Source: Saprospiraceae bacterium
GTDB taxonomy: Bacteria; Bacteroidota; Bacteroidia; Chitinophagales; Saprospiraceae
DNA: 64,000 nt
Assembly (NCBI GenBank): GCA_020436835.1
Contig: JAGQWZ010000094.1
Coordinates: forward strand, 1 to 64,000
Reading direction: 5' to 3'
Shown here: positions 53,213-63,700 of the stretch, piece by piece
How positions within the stretch are numbered: the first letter of the stretch is position 1
How the letters are laid out: each line of letters opens with the position of its first letter
Notes under the pieces: generated by a model
What the model was told of the DNA's origin: nothing
Seen by the model: the letters and a program-made list of their open reading frames with translations, nothing else
The model's database searches: none
Made by a program: the position numbers and the translations under genes

Positions 53213-54539
53213 TTGGTATTCCCTGTTTCTATTGTTCTTTGGACTCTCTCTGAGCGCTCAACCTTTTCCCGTAGATACCATTCAATGGACGGGTCCGGCC
53301 GACCAACGAATAGACATGGTATTTCTCAGTGATGGCTATCAGCAGGAAGAATTGGAGCAATTTCGCAATGATGTTGATAAGGTAGCAACGCACTTCTTCA
53401 AACAAACGCCATTTCGAGAGTATAGAAATTATTTCAATTTGCTTGCTATCCGGGTTCCGTCAAAACAGTCCGGTGCCAAGAAAGATCCTGCGGATGAGCT
53501 TGATACCTATTTTGGGAGCTCGTATAATTTTGCTGGCATCGAAAGATTGCTGGTGCCGGGTAATTTAATCGCGGCTTTAGACATTCTGGTGGAACAGGTG
53601 CCGCTATTTGATCAGGCAGTTTTAATTGTCAATGATTCAAAGTATGGAGGCAGTGGAGGATGGTTGGCGACAACCTCCGTGCATCCCAGTGCGCCCGAGA
53701 TCGCGCTGCATGAAATCGGGCATTCCTTTGCCGGACTGGCCGACGAATATTGGGCAGGAGAAGAATTTGCAGCGGAAAGTCCGAATATGAGCAAGGAAAC
53801 TGATCCTGATCTGGTGCGATGGCATAATTGGTTGGGTGATGAAGGAATCGGGATCTATCCACATCAGGAAAATCAGATGTGGGTACGGCCCCATCAGAAT
53901 TGTAAGATGAGAGTGCTAAATCCAGACTTCTGTGCGGTCTGCCGGGAAACACTGGTAAAACGAATTCATGCGCTTTCGTATCCGGTCATTTGGTTTGATC
54001 CAGATAATAAGGAACCAGTCATGGTCTCAGACACACAAACATATAGAGTAAATTTTCTCGAACCGATTCCAAATACGCTGAAAGTGAACTGGTTTGTCGA
54101 TCAGCACACGTCTCCAGCATACAATTCACTCCTCGTTGAACGATCTCCCAACCAGGACACTATGTCGATCCAAATGTTTGTTGTTGACTCAACCAACTAC
54201 ATTCGGGATCTGGTTCATCTACAAAATCATACCTTCGAAATCGCCTGGTTGCAGACCTCTGAAGAACTCACAAAAGCACAAAGCTGGAACAAGCATATTC
54301 ATGCAAATGTATCTCCTAACCCGGTAGATGAAGTCGTTTATATTTCAATCGAATCCTCCAATTCGCTCTCTGGCAAGCTCGAATGTGATTTATCCGATAT
54401 TGAAGGCAATCTACTCTTGCAGTTTGATCTGAAAAGTGAACGGACTGCACTTCCGGTATCGCACCTGGTGCCCGGTTCCTACTGGATCAGGATTAAAGAT
54501 GAATTTGGGCATGTTACGTTCAGATTCATAAAGATGTAG
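53193..54539 (+). CDS. M64-family metallopeptidase with T9SS type A sorting domain
   Basis: About 448 residues from TTG 53193, chosen because it gives a clean signal peptide (LPKTNWYSLFLLFFGLSLSAQ). In-frame starts at 53145 (TTG) and 53151 (ATG) are possible. The peptidase M64 (IgA peptidase-like) domain has DMVFLSDGYQ near the start, then zinc motif HEIGHSFAGLADEY (HExxH plus downstream acid) and a PHQNCKMRVLNPDFCAVCRE segment. A Por secretion tail (VSPNPVDEVVYISIE, HLVPGSYWIRIKDEFGHVTFRFIKM) closes it. It should be an exported or surface zinc protease; the natural substrate is unknown. Confidence 0.88.
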   Translation: MRLPKTNWYSLFLLFFGLSLSAQPFPVDTIQWTGPADQRIDMVFLSDGYQQEELEQFRNDVDKVATHFFKQTPFREYRNYFNLLAIRVPSKQSGAKKDPADELDTYFGSSYNFAGIERLLVPGNLIAALDILVEQVPLFDQAVLIVNDSKYGGSGGWLATTSVHPSAPEIALHEIGHSFAGLADEYWAGEEFAAESPNMSKETDPDLVRWHNWLGDEGIGIYPHQENQMWVRPHQNCKMRVLNPDFCAVCRETLVKRIHALSYPVIWFDPDNKEPVMVSDTQTYRVNFLEPIPNTLKVNWFVDQHTSPAYNSLLVERSPNQDTMSIQMFVVDSTNYIRDLVHLQNHTFEIAWLQTSEELTKAQSWNKHIHANVSPNPVDEVVYISIESSNSLSGKLECDLSDIEGNLLLQFDLKSERTALPVSHLVPGSYWIRIKDEFGHVTFRFIKM

Positions 54540-54595
54540 TACCCCTTTGCCACGTACTCCTGAATTATTTCTATTGCAGACTTTCTAAAAAATCA

Positions 54596-54603
54596 TATCT
54601 TTG
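54596..54603 (+). promoter_or_regulatory. -7 promoter element (TATCTTTG) for DUF177-rpmF
   Basis: Exact consensus match in the common form TATCTTTGC. Transcription would begin near 54609, about 21 nt before the ATG at 54630. Confidence 0.65.
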
Positions 54604-54629
54604 CCGCCACTTTAGAAAGTTCTTTGGTA

Positions 54630-55154
54630 ATGAAGGCGCCGGATCAGTACAATCTTCCCTTAAAGTCCATTGGAGAAGGAGCAAGAATCTTTGAATTCGA
54701 GTTAGATCAGGATTTTTTCAAATCCTTCGAAAACGATCTCCTGGGGGAATGCTCAATAGTGCAGAAGGTCGAGGTCACAAGAAGGCCCGACTTCCTTATC
54801 CTATCTTTTTCACATGAGGGATTTTTGAAGGCTGATTGTGACCGGTGTTTGGAAAAGATCAGGATTCCGATTTCGGGTGAGAAGCAATTTATCCTGAAAT
54901 TTGTTGATCAGGAGCAGGAAGATGAAGAAGAGGTTATTTACCTCCTGCGAGATGAAGACCATTTCGACCTTGCGCCATTGATCAATGAATTAACCACCTT
55001 GTCTATACCAATAGTCAAGGTATACGATTGTGAAAAAGATCCAGATGCACCCTGCAATCCGGAGGTGTTGCGTTATCTGGATAGCCACGAAGAACCTTCA
55101 GAAGGGAGATCCCAAATTTGGGAACAACTGAAAGATTTGAAATTAGAAGACTAA
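54630..55154 (+). CDS. DUF177 (YceD-like) protein
   Basis: 174 residues from the ATG at 54630; the in-frame TTG at 54624 is less likely. The family core DCDRCLEKIRIPISGEKQFILKF and the acidic EQEDEEEVIYLLRDEDHFDLAPLINELTTLSIPI are typical of DUF177 proteins, linked to 23S rRNA maturation in other bacteria. CxxC at DCDRC and a further CEKDPDAPC hint at metal binding. rpmF follows 12 bp later, the arrangement conserved across bacteria. Confidence 0.9.
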   Translation: MKAPDQYNLPLKSIGEGARIFEFELDQDFFKSFENDLLGECSIVQKVEVTRRPDFLILSFSHEGFLKADCDRCLEKIRIPISGEKQFILKFVDQEQEDEEEVIYLLRDEDHFDLAPLINELTTLSIPIVKVYDCEKDPDAPCNPEVLRYLDSHEEPSEGRSQIWEQLKDLKLED

Positions 55155-55166
55155 AAAAATAGTGTC

Positions 55167-55361
55167 ATGGCACATCCTAAGAGTAGGGTTTCAAAAACCA
55201 GAAAGAGAAAAAGAAGAACCCATAAGAAACTAACTGCACCTCAGGTAGCAATTTGCCCTACTACCGGCGAGCCTCATCTTTTTCATCGGGCATATGAAGT
55301 CGATGGAAACTTATATTACCGCGGAAAGGTGTTGGCAAATCTGGAAATTGAAGAAGACTAG
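55167..55361 (+). CDS. rpmF: 50S ribosomal protein L32
   Basis: 64 residues. [22 protein letters not shown] at the N-terminus is highly basic. Only one cysteine remains ([16 protein letters not shown]), so it is a zinc-free or C-minus form. A terminator follows 30 bp later. Confidence 0.96.
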   Translation: MAHPKSRVSKTRKRKRRTHKKLTAPQVAICPTTGEPHLFHRAYEVDGNLYYRGKVLANLEIEED

Positions 55362-55391
55362 AAAGTCTCCTACATAAAAACTTTAGATCAG

Positions 55392-55421
55392 ACTCTTTCC
55401 TGGTGACGGGAAGGAGTTTTT
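55392..55421 (+). terminator. Intrinsic terminator after rpmF
   Basis: ACTCTTTCC (55392-55400) pairs with GGAAGGAGT (55409-55417) with one G-U, loop of eight bases, followed by TTTTA-TTTTTG. The end of the T-tract is also the start of the next -7 box (55421). Confidence 0.85.
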
Positions 55422-55428
55422 ATTTTTG
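55421..55428 (+). promoter_or_regulatory. -7 promoter element (TATTTTTG) for ridA
   Basis: Exact TAnnTTTG match that begins at the end of the terminator T-tract. Transcription would begin near 55434, about 36 nt before the ridA ATG. Confidence 0.5.
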
Positions 55429-55469
55429 TAACCAGACCGCTTAATAACGGTTGGAAAAAACAGTACAAC

Positions 55470-55856
55470 ATGAAAAAGATCATTGAAACCAGTCAGGCAC
55501 CCTCACCGGTTGGTCCCTATAATCAGGCGGTATTGGTAGGAAACCTCTTGTTTGTTTCAGGACAGATTGCGATAGTTCCGGCCACCGGAGAACTGGTGCA
55601 GGATGATATAGAGTCTGAAACACATCAGGTCATGAAGAATTTAGAGGCAATCCTGACCGAAGCCGGAGTTACCTTCGAAGAAGTAGTCAAATGCTCGGTC
55701 TTTGTGAAAGATATGTCACTTTACGGTCGTATCAATACAGTGTATGCTGCCTATTTCAACGAAAATACTGCACCAGCTAGAGAACTGGTCGAAGTAAGTA
55801 ATTTGCCCAAATTCGTAAATGTGGAAATTTCCGCAATAGCACATTTAAAGCAATAG
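55470..55856 (+). CDS. ridA: RidA-family 2-iminobutanoate/2-iminopropanoate deaminase
   Basis: 128 residues. TSQAPSPVGPYNQAVLVGNLLFVSGQIA at the N-terminus, VVKCSVFVKDMSLYGRINTVYAAYF, then PARELVEVSNLPKFVNVEISAIA with the conserved arginine that binds the substrate carboxylate. It clears reactive imines formed by PLP enzymes. Length is typical and trpS follows after 4 bp. Confidence 0.95.
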   Translation: MKKIIETSQAPSPVGPYNQAVLVGNLLFVSGQIAIVPATGELVQDDIESETHQVMKNLEAILTEAGVTFEEVVKCSVFVKDMSLYGRINTVYAAYFNENTAPARELVEVSNLPKFVNVEISAIAHLKQ

Positions 55857-55860
55857 AATC

Positions 55861-56868
55861 ATGCAGCATACGGTACTGTCAGGCATCCAACCGACGGGAA
55901 AATTACATCTTGGACGTTATTTCGGTGCTATCCAAAATTGGGTCGAATTGCAATCGAAGTATGACTGTATTTATGGCATTGTCAACTATCATGCGATGAC
56001 AATGCCTTACCAAATCAAGAACTTAATCCCGGCTACATGGGATTTGACTTTCGATCTCATCGCCTGTGGTCTTAAACCCGAAAATATCTTCATTCAGTCC
56101 CTGATTCCGGAACATACCGAGTTGTTTTGGATTTTCAATACGATGACGGGATACGGGGAGCTAAAAAAAATGACCCAATTCAAGGATAAGAGTCTCCTGG
56201 TCTCCGAAAAAGGTAAGGATGCATTCATCTCAAGTGGTCTATATACTTATCCTGTATTGCAGGCAGCGGATATTCTGATATACCGGGCACATTACGTACC
56301 GGTAGGTAAGGATCAGGAGCAACACCTTGAACTGACACGCAATGTGGCTCAGCGCTTTAATCACCAGGTGGGCAAGGCATATTTCCATTTGCCGGATCCT
56401 CTATTTACCGAAATTCCCAAAGTAATGTCAACGGCTGATCCAACCCGAAAAATGAGTGCCAGCCTGGGAGCAAAGCATCACATCGACCTTTTTGCGACGC
56501 CGGATCAAATTATCAGGCAGATTAAATCAGCTGTCACCGATGCCGGTGAAAATCAGGGTGGTTCGATGAGTCCAGGAGTTGAGAATCTATTTGGTCTCCT
56601 CAAAGCAGCAGGTCAAGAAGCAGAGTATGAAGATTTAATGGAACAGTATAAAAGGGGTGATCTGCGGTATGGTCCGCTTAAGGAAGTTGTGGCAAACGCC
56701 CTGGTGCAGATGACTGAACCGATCCGGGAACGGAAGGCCGAGATTTTAGGCGATAAAAAAAGAGTAAAAGATCAGATTAAGGCCTCCTCTTCAGACATCA
56801 GGAAGCGAGCTCAAAATACAATTGCCGAAGTAAAAGAACTCGTGGGTCTTTTAAATGTCAAATTTTAA
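55861..56868 (+). CDS. trpS: Tryptophanyl-tRNA synthetase
   Basis: 335 residues, class Ic. HIGH-type motif GKLHLGRYFGA, GYGELKKMTQFKDK, TYPVLQAADILIYRAHYVPVGKDQEQHLELTR, and KMSKS-type RKMSASLGA. It charges tRNA-Trp. It lies 4 bp after ridA and 32 bp before the fumarylacetoacetase-family gene. Confidence 0.97.
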   Translation: MQHTVLSGIQPTGKLHLGRYFGAIQNWVELQSKYDCIYGIVNYHAMTMPYQIKNLIPATWDLTFDLIACGLKPENIFIQSLIPEHTELFWIFNTMTGYGELKKMTQFKDKSLLVSEKGKDAFISSGLYTYPVLQAADILIYRAHYVPVGKDQEQHLELTRNVAQRFNHQVGKAYFHLPDPLFTEIPKVMSTADPTRKMSASLGAKHHIDLFATPDQIIRQIKSAVTDAGENQGGSMSPGVENLFGLLKAAGQEAEYEDLMEQYKRGDLRYGPLKEVVANALVQMTEPIRERKAEILGDKKRVKDQIKASSSDIRKRAQNTIAEVKELVGLLNVKF

Positions 56869-56900
56869 CAGCAGGGAAAACAGATAGCGAACCATAAGCC

Positions 56901-57512
56901 ATGAAGATAATCTGTATCGGAAGAAATTATGTCGATCATGCGAAAGAGTTAAATAACCCTCTACCTGAAAAACCGATCATTTTTATGAAGCCTCCCACGG
57001 CGTTGTTGATCGACGGCAGACCTTTTTACTATCCGGATTTTACCAGGGATCTGCATCACGAAGCGGAGATTGTACTTAAGATCTGTAAAAATGGACGACA
57101 TATAGAACCTCAATTCGCCCACACATACTACCAGGAGATTGGTTTCGGGATTGACTTTACGGCCCGGGACATCCAAAGTGAACTGAAAAAAAATGGACAT
57201 CCATGGGAGATAGCCAAAGCATTCGATTTTTCAGCCCCTATAGGCAGATTCATCCCCTTGGAGAAAATCCCTGATCCAAAAGATATTCATTTCGAGCTGA
57301 CTAAAAACGGAGTCACGGTACAGAAAGGCTCTACCGCCAGTTTGATTTTTCCATTCGATGATTTGATCTGCTATATTTCCAGATATTTTCGATTACAAAT
57401 TGGAGATTACATTTTTACCGGCACTCCCGCAGGTGTAGGTCCTGTAAGCGTAGGGGATGTCCTGGTAGGATCAATCGAAGGTGAGGAAGTATTCAGTTGT
57501 GACATCCGTTGA
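56901..57512 (+). CDS. Fumarylacetoacetate hydrolase-family protein
   Basis: 203 residues. KIICIGRNYVDHAKELNNPLPEKPIIFMKPPTAL opens the domain. Metal ligands are in HHEAEIVLKI and GFGIDFTARDIQ. GDYIFTGTPAGVGPVSVGD closes it. Short members of the family include oxaloacetate decarboxylase/acylpyruvate hydrolase; the substrate cannot be decided here. Confidence 0.92.
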   Translation: MKIICIGRNYVDHAKELNNPLPEKPIIFMKPPTALLIDGRPFYYPDFTRDLHHEAEIVLKICKNGRHIEPQFAHTYYQEIGFGIDFTARDIQSELKKNGHPWEIAKAFDFSAPIGRFIPLEKIPDPKDIHFELTKNGVTVQKGSTASLIFPFDDLICYISRYFRLQIGDYIFTGTPAGVGPVSVGDVLVGSIEGEEVFSCDIR

Positions 57513-57556
57513 CTTAATTGCTGGGGGGAAGAAAGTCTTTCTTTGGATCAATTAAG
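57513..57556 (+). terminator. Two-tier hairpin between FAH-family gene and metK
   Basis: Outer arms CTTAATTG (57513-57520) and CAATTAAG (57549-57556) pair perfectly. Inside, AAGAAAG (57529-57535) faces CTTTCTT (57537-57543). It begins at the base after the stop codon. No T-tract follows (ATTTACGG), so it may be a weak terminator or an RNA-stabilising element. Confidence 0.4.
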
Positions 57557-57637
57557 ATTTACGGCAAGTATTTAATAATGAGCAATAAAATCTACCTTTA
57601 AGATTAATTTTAAAACACCACAAATTTTCAGATTAAA

Positions 57638-58888
57638 ATGCCCTATTTATTTACCTCGGAATCGGTTTCTGAAGGACATCCTGATAAAGTAGCCGATCAG
57701 ATCTCAGATGCGATATTAGATGCTTTCCTCTCTCAGGATCCCGATTCGAGAGTGGCCTGCGAAACCCTGGTTACCACAGGACTTACCGTGATATCCGGAG
57801 AAGTGACATCCAAAGCTTATGTTGATGTTCAGAAAACGGCTCGCGACGTGATTAAACGTATAGGTTACAATCACTCGGAGTATCAGTTTGATGCTGATTC
57901 CTGCGGGGTGATTTCGACGATCCATGAACAAAGTCCTGACATCGCCCAGGGGGTGGACACCAATGAAAAGAAAGAACAGGGAGCCGGTGATCAGGGTATG
58001 ATGTTCGGATACGCCACTAATGAAACGCCGAGCTATATGCCTTTGGGCATTGAACTTTCTCACCTGATTTTAAGGGAACTTGCAGCCGTGAGAAAAGCAG
58101 GCAGGGAAATGACTTACCTCAGACCGGATGCCAAATCACAGGTGACTATTAAATATAGTGACGACCATAAGCCGATCGCTATTGAAACGATTGTGGTGTC
58201 TACCCAGCATGATGATTTTGGTAAGGAAGCAGCCATGCTTAAGCGGATCAGGAAAGATATTGAATCAATTCTTCTGCCCCGTGTCATAAAGAAATTGCCC
58301 GCGAGATTGAGGAAGCTTTTTGAGGCTAAGTATAAATTATTTGTAAATCCCACCGGCAAATTTGTGATAGGTGGACCCCATGGAGATACCGGATTGACCG
58401 GAAGAAAAATAATCGTAGATACCTACGGTGGAAAAGGGGCTCATGGCGGAGGTGCTTTTTCTGGTAAGGATCCTTCCAAGGTTGATCGATCTGCCGCCTA
58501 TGCAACGCGCCATATTGCAAAAAATGTCGTGGCCTCCGGACTGGCAGATCAATGCCTGGTGCAGGTTGCCTATGCCATCGGGGTAGCCGAGCCCGTGGGT
58601 CTTTTCGTGAACACCTATGGTACTTGCAAGAAAGAGATCAGTGACGGAGATATTGCAACGAAACTTTCAGAATTATTTGACCTGAAACCAGCTTCAATCA
58701 TTAAGCGGTATGGGCTCAAGAATCCCATATATTTTGAAACGGCTGCATATGGTCATATGGGACGAAAACCCCAGAAAAAGAAGGTTATCCTGGGCTTGAA
58801 TGGTAAATCTAAGGAAGTTGAGATAGAGACCTTTACCTGGGAAAAACTGGATATGGTCGATGCCATCAAAGAAGCGTTCGAGCTTTAA
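57638..58888 (+). CDS. metK: S-adenosylmethionine synthetase
   Basis: 416 residues. [60 protein letters not shown] and [27 protein letters not shown] are the family signatures for ATP, methionine and metal binding. It supplies SAM to methylases such as RsmI in this window. A near-consensus -7 element TACCTTTA lies at about 57592-57599. I found no SAM-riboswitch fold in the 125-bp leader. Confidence 0.97.
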   Translation: MPYLFTSESVSEGHPDKVADQISDAILDAFLSQDPDSRVACETLVTTGLTVISGEVTSKAYVDVQKTARDVIKRIGYNHSEYQFDADSCGVISTIHEQSPDIAQGVDTNEKKEQGAGDQGMMFGYATNETPSYMPLGIELSHLILRELAAVRKAGREMTYLRPDAKSQVTIKYSDDHKPIAIETIVVSTQHDDFGKEAAMLKRIRKDIESILLPRVIKKLPARLRKLFEAKYKLFVNPTGKFVIGGPHGDTGLTGRKIIVDTYGGKGAHGGGAFSGKDPSKVDRSAAYATRHIAKNVVASGLADQCLVQVAYAIGVAEPVGLFVNTYGTCKKEISDGDIATKLSELFDLKPASIIKRYGLKNPIYFETAAYGHMGRKPQKKKVILGLNGKSKEVEIETFTWEKLDMVDAIKEAFEL

Positions 58889-58979
58889 GAATAGGCACAT
58901 CCTGAAAAAAGGTCCATCGAGATAAATCTTTCCATCAGGAGAAACAAAGGAGACTGCTTACGACTTTAAAAATTGAAAA

Positions 58980-60689
58980 ATGACAAAATTACGAAGCCAG
59001 GACTGGTTCGGGTTGAAGGGCAAATATGGATTCCTTTATCGGGCATGGATGAAAAACCAGGGTATCCCGGATGATGAATTCATGGGTAAACCGGTAATCG
59101 GTATTTGTAATACCTGGTCTGAACTTACGCCTTGTAATGGTCATTTTCGGGAACTCGCAGAAGCAGTAAAGAAAGGGGTTTGGGAAGCCGGTGGATTCCC
59201 GCTTGAATTTCCAGTCATGTCATTGGGGGAGACTCTGATTAAACCCACTGCCATGCTTTACCGCAACCTGATGAGCATGGATGTCGAAGAGTCCATCCGG
59301 GCCAATCCCATAGACGGAGTCGTTTTGTTGTGTGGATGTGATAAGACGACACCGGCTTCGGTGATGGGAGCCTGCAGCACGGACATACCCTCCATTGTGG
59401 TCTCAGGAGGACCAATGCTTACAGGTAAATATGAGGGTAGAAGTATTGCCACTTCAGACGTATGGCGATTTGCAGAAGGAGTAAAACAAGGCACTTTTAC
59501 TGAGGAAGCCTTCAGGGAAGCTGAGGCTTGCATGTGCCGGTCTGATGGTCATTGTGCCGTCATGGGTACTGCCTCCACCATGGCTTGTATGGTGGAATCT
59601 CTGGGGTTGACTCTGCCGGGCAATGCAGCAATCCCCGCAGCCGACTCCAGAAGAAAAGTATTGGCGCAGTTCAGTGGTCGTCGAATAGTGGAAATGGTCA
59701 GAGAAGACATGACTATTTCGAAAATACTTACACGTGAAGCCTTCGAAAATGCAATAAAGGTAAATGCAGCAATCGGCGGATCCACCAATTTTGTGTTACA
59801 TCTGCTAGCCATAGCGGGTAGAATGGAAATACCGCTTACCCTGGATGATTTTGACCTACTGGGTAGTAAAATTCCTCTGCTGGTCAACCTTCAACCTTCG
59901 GGTGAATACTTCATGGAGGATTTCTATTACGCCGGAGGGCTGCCCGCAGTGATAAATCAACTTCAGGATCATTTACACTCTAATATCATCACGGTGACCG
60001 GTAAGACCGTTCAGGAGAACAACGCGGGAGCCAAGATTTACAGTCCGGATGTTATCGCTCCAATAGAAACCCCATTTCAGGAGCACGCCGGAATCGTTGT
60101 GGTGAGGGGTAACCTGGCGGAGAGAGGCAGCGTCATCAAACCTTCTGCAGCCACCAAAAATTTGATGAAACACCGGGGTAAGGCAGTGGTATTTGAAGAT
60201 ATTGAAGACTATCATGCACGGATCAACGATGATGATTTGGAGGTGAATGCCAGTTCTGTCCTGGTCCTTAAAAATGTCGGTCCAAAAGGTTATCCCGGAA
60301 TGCCGGAGGTCGGTAATATGGGACTACCAAAAAAGCTTCTGGCAGAAGGCGTAACGGACATGGTTCGGATCTCGGATGGAAGGATGAGTGGAACCGCATT
60401 TGGTACCGTCTTTTTGCATGTGGCCCCGGAATCAGCCGATGGGGGTAACTTAGCCCTGGTTCAAAATGGCGATGAAATCGAAGTTGATGTCGAGAAAAAG
60501 CTGTTGCACTTACATGTAAGTGATCAGGAACTACAGAAAAGACGTGCAGAATGGCAAGCCCCAGACTTGGGTTTCCACCGGGGCTACATTGGACATTATA
60601 TTAAGCATGTCCAACAAGCTGACCTTGGAGTCGACCTGGATTTCCTGCGGGGAAAATCAGGAAATGTGGTCATCAGGGATTCGCACTAA
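58980..60689 (+). CDS. IlvD/Edd-family dehydratase (sugar-acid type)
   Basis: 569 residues. Fe-S cysteines in ICNTWSELTPCNGH, LLCGCDKTTPAS and CMCRSDGHCAVMGTAST. DGRMSGTAFGTVFLHVAPES lies near the C-terminus. The opening LRSQDWFGLKGKYGFLYRAWMKNQGIPDDEFMGKPVIGICNTWSELTPCN is typical of the pentonate/hexonate branch (such as arabinonate or galactonate dehydratase), not of dihydroxy-acid dehydratase for valine synthesis. No sugar-acid genes lie near, so the substrate is inferred only from this branch. Confidence 0.88.
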   Translation: MTKLRSQDWFGLKGKYGFLYRAWMKNQGIPDDEFMGKPVIGICNTWSELTPCNGHFRELAEAVKKGVWEAGGFPLEFPVMSLGETLIKPTAMLYRNLMSMDVEESIRANPIDGVVLLCGCDKTTPASVMGACSTDIPSIVVSGGPMLTGKYEGRSIATSDVWRFAEGVKQGTFTEEAFREAEACMCRSDGHCAVMGTASTMACMVESLGLTLPGNAAIPAADSRRKVLAQFSGRRIVEMVREDMTISKILTREAFENAIKVNAAIGGSTNFVLHLLAIAGRMEIPLTLDDFDLLGSKIPLLVNLQPSGEYFMEDFYYAGGLPAVINQLQDHLHSNIITVTGKTVQENNAGAKIYSPDVIAPIETPFQEHAGIVVVRGNLAERGSVIKPSAATKNLMKHRGKAVVFEDIEDYHARINDDDLEVNASSVLVLKNVGPKGYPGMPEVGNMGLPKKLLAEGVTDMVRISDGRMSGTAFGTVFLHVAPESADGGNLALVQNGDEIEVDVEKKLLHLHVSDQELQKRRAEWQAPDLGFHRGYIGHYIKHVQQADLGVDLDFLRGKSGNVVIRDSH

Positions 60690-60771
60690 GTAGCCTTTCT
60701 TCCCACAATTGGAATTGGGAGTCAACATTGGATTGAAATTGCAAAGCTTATATCTTAAATTGTAGCAATTT

Positions 60772-63700
60772 ATGCCTAAGCTGATTGGACTAATCTCATT
60801 ATCCGCAATAATTACAACCTTATTTTTATTGCACGCCTGTCAGTCCATTGTGCCGGACGAAGTGATCAACTATGAAGACAAGATACCGGAAGTAGTCGAT
60901 TATAATTTTCATGTGAAACCTATTCTTTCGGACCGTTGCTTTAAATGTCATGGTCCGGATGCAAATCAACGGAAGGGAGATCTGAGATTAGATCAATCAG
61001 ATGATGCCTACAAAGAAAGCTCCGGAAGTGACAGTCGTGCGAGATATGTTATTCAACCGGGTAATCTCGGAAAAAGTGAATTTGTGCGAAGGATATTGTC
61101 TAATGATCCTGACTACATCATGCCCACTCCGGAATCAAATCTTACACTGAGTGAAAGGGAGAAAGCAATCCTTGTACGTTGGATCGAGCAAGGAGCGGTT
61201 TACAAGGAACATTGGGCCTTTGCCGGGCCCAGGCCACCTGAAATGTCCGGGTTGCCTATGAATGATTGGGTTAAGGATGATATCGATCGTTTTGTGCTCA
61301 GGCAACTGGAGGAAATAGGATTGGCGCCTTCACCGGAAGCGGCCGGGGATGTTCTCCTGCGTCGTATTGCTCTTGATCTCACCGGAATACCACCTACCCC
61401 GGATGAGCAACTTCAGTTTATCGCTGAAGATAATCACCTGGCAGATCTTTCGAAGACAATTGACTACTACCTGGGTAAACCTCAGTATGGAGAAAAAATG
61501 GCGATGGAGTGGATGGATGTCTCCCGTTATGCAGATTCACACGGCTATCAGGATGATGGCATGAGAAACACCTGGCCCTGGCGTGATTGGGTCATCGATC
61601 AATTTAACCGTAATCTGCCATATGATACATTTTTGCTCTGGCAATTGGCCGGAGATCTTCTTCCCCACCCAAACAAGGAACAACTTATAGCCACCTGCTT
61701 CAATCGTAATCATCCCCAGACCCAGGAAGGAGGGGTCGTTGACGAGGAATACCGGGTAGAATATGTAGCCGACCGAACCAACACCCTGGGTAAAGGAATA
61801 CTCGGATTGACGCTGGAATGCGCACGCTGTCACGATCATAAGTATGATCCCATCACCCAGAAGGATTACTATTCGCTATTTGCTTATTTCAATAATAATA
61901 ACGATTCGGGGATAGTACCTTACAACGGTGAAGCTGCTCCCACGATCATCCTTCCTGCACCGGAAGCCAAGAGAAAACTGGCTGATCTAAATGAACAGAT
62001 TGCTGCATTGGAAGATTCACTTATGGTGACAGAGCAGTATAGAGCAGATTTCATTGCCTGGAGAGATGCCCAATCTGATTTATCCCAGAAGATCAGGGAG
62101 CTTCCAGGTATGGTGGCTGATTTCTCATTCGAAGAGGAAGTAAAAATAGATAAATACCGTATCCACCTGGATAAAGGCCCGGCCAAAGATCGTCCTTCCG
62201 GAGCAAAATTCTCGCCGGTATATACCTTCTACAACAAGGTGAAAAAAGAACAAGATGCACAGAATTGGGGACACCCTGATGATCGCCCTCAGGTTGTGGA
62301 TGAAGGATACCGTGGGAAAGGAATTCAATTTAATGGTGATGCAGGTGTACGTTTCAACCGCGATCTGGACTTTGACCGTGACCAACCGTTTTCGGTATCC
62401 CTTTGGGTTAAATTTCTTAAAAAGAATGAAGAGGGACCCATATTCGGGAAGACGAACGGTGACTTCGAAGGTTACCGGGGTTGGTTATGTAAACTGAATT
62501 CTGATGGGACCCTCTCATTTCAACTCAATCATGTATGGCCGGACAATTGCATCGATTTCCAAACCACGGAACCGATTAACATCGGTGAGTGGACTCATAT
62601 CGTAATGACCTATGACGGGAGCAGTAAAGCGACGGGGGTAAGATTTTACTTAAATGGAGCAATACCGGAATATCGATTACATGCGGATAAATTGGAGAAA
62701 AGTCTACTTCACGGAGTGAAAGGCACAAATTGGTCCGATCAACCTTTTCTCCTGGGCATGGAATTAAGAAAATCCATCGAGAATATGATCGCAGACGAAC
62801 TGAAGATCTTCAAAAGATGTCTGCATCCTTTGGAAGTAAAGTATTTGAACCAGGGTGAGATTCCGGACAATGCCTCTGACGAAGATTGGTTTGACTATTA
62901 TCTGACATCCGGCCAAAATATTCGACTGGAATCCATCAGAAGTACCTTGCAGGAATTGCGATGTCGAGAAAATCTCTTAATGACAGACCAGCCCGAAGTG
63001 ATGATCATGCAAGAGAAGAAATTTAAGAGGGAGACCTTTGTTTTGGAGCGGGGAGCATATGATGCGCACGGAGATACAGTGAGTCCGGCAATACCTGAAG
63101 CCTTAAGAGGGGAGCAAAACACCGAACGCAAGGATCGGTTAGGACTGGCTCAATGGGTGATCAACGCAAGGAACCCACTGACGGCTAGAGTCCAGGTCAA
63201 TCGCCTCTGGAAGCAATGCTTTGGAGAAGGACTTGTCAGTACTCAGGAGGATTTTGGAAGCCAGGGAAGTCTTCCTACCCATCCGCAATTGTTAGATTTT
63301 CTGGCATTGAGGTTTATCGATCTGGATTGGGATGTCAAAGCACTATTAAAAGAAATAATGCTTTCAGCTACCTATGCACAGTCCTCAGGCACATCGGAAG
63401 AAATGATGGAAATTGATCCGGAAAACAAATATTACGCGAGATATCCTGCGCACAGGCTGAGTGCCGAGACCATTCGGGATCAGGCACTTGCTGCCAGTGG
63501 ACTGCTGGTTGATGAAATCGGCGGACCCAGTGTATATCCCTATCAACCGGAAGGAATCTGGGAGGCACTGGCCACGCGAAACGCTACCAGATATCAACAA
63601 CAATCTGGTGATAGCCTCTACCGTCGCAGTTTATATACAATCTGGAAACGTAGTTCTCCCCCACCTGCTATGTTAAATTTTGATGCACCCGATCGCTACT

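Noticed and set aside
57513-57637. SAM riboswitch before metK
   Set aside because: The leader has only the two-tier palindrome; I see no multi-branched fold or conserved SAM-riboswitch core.
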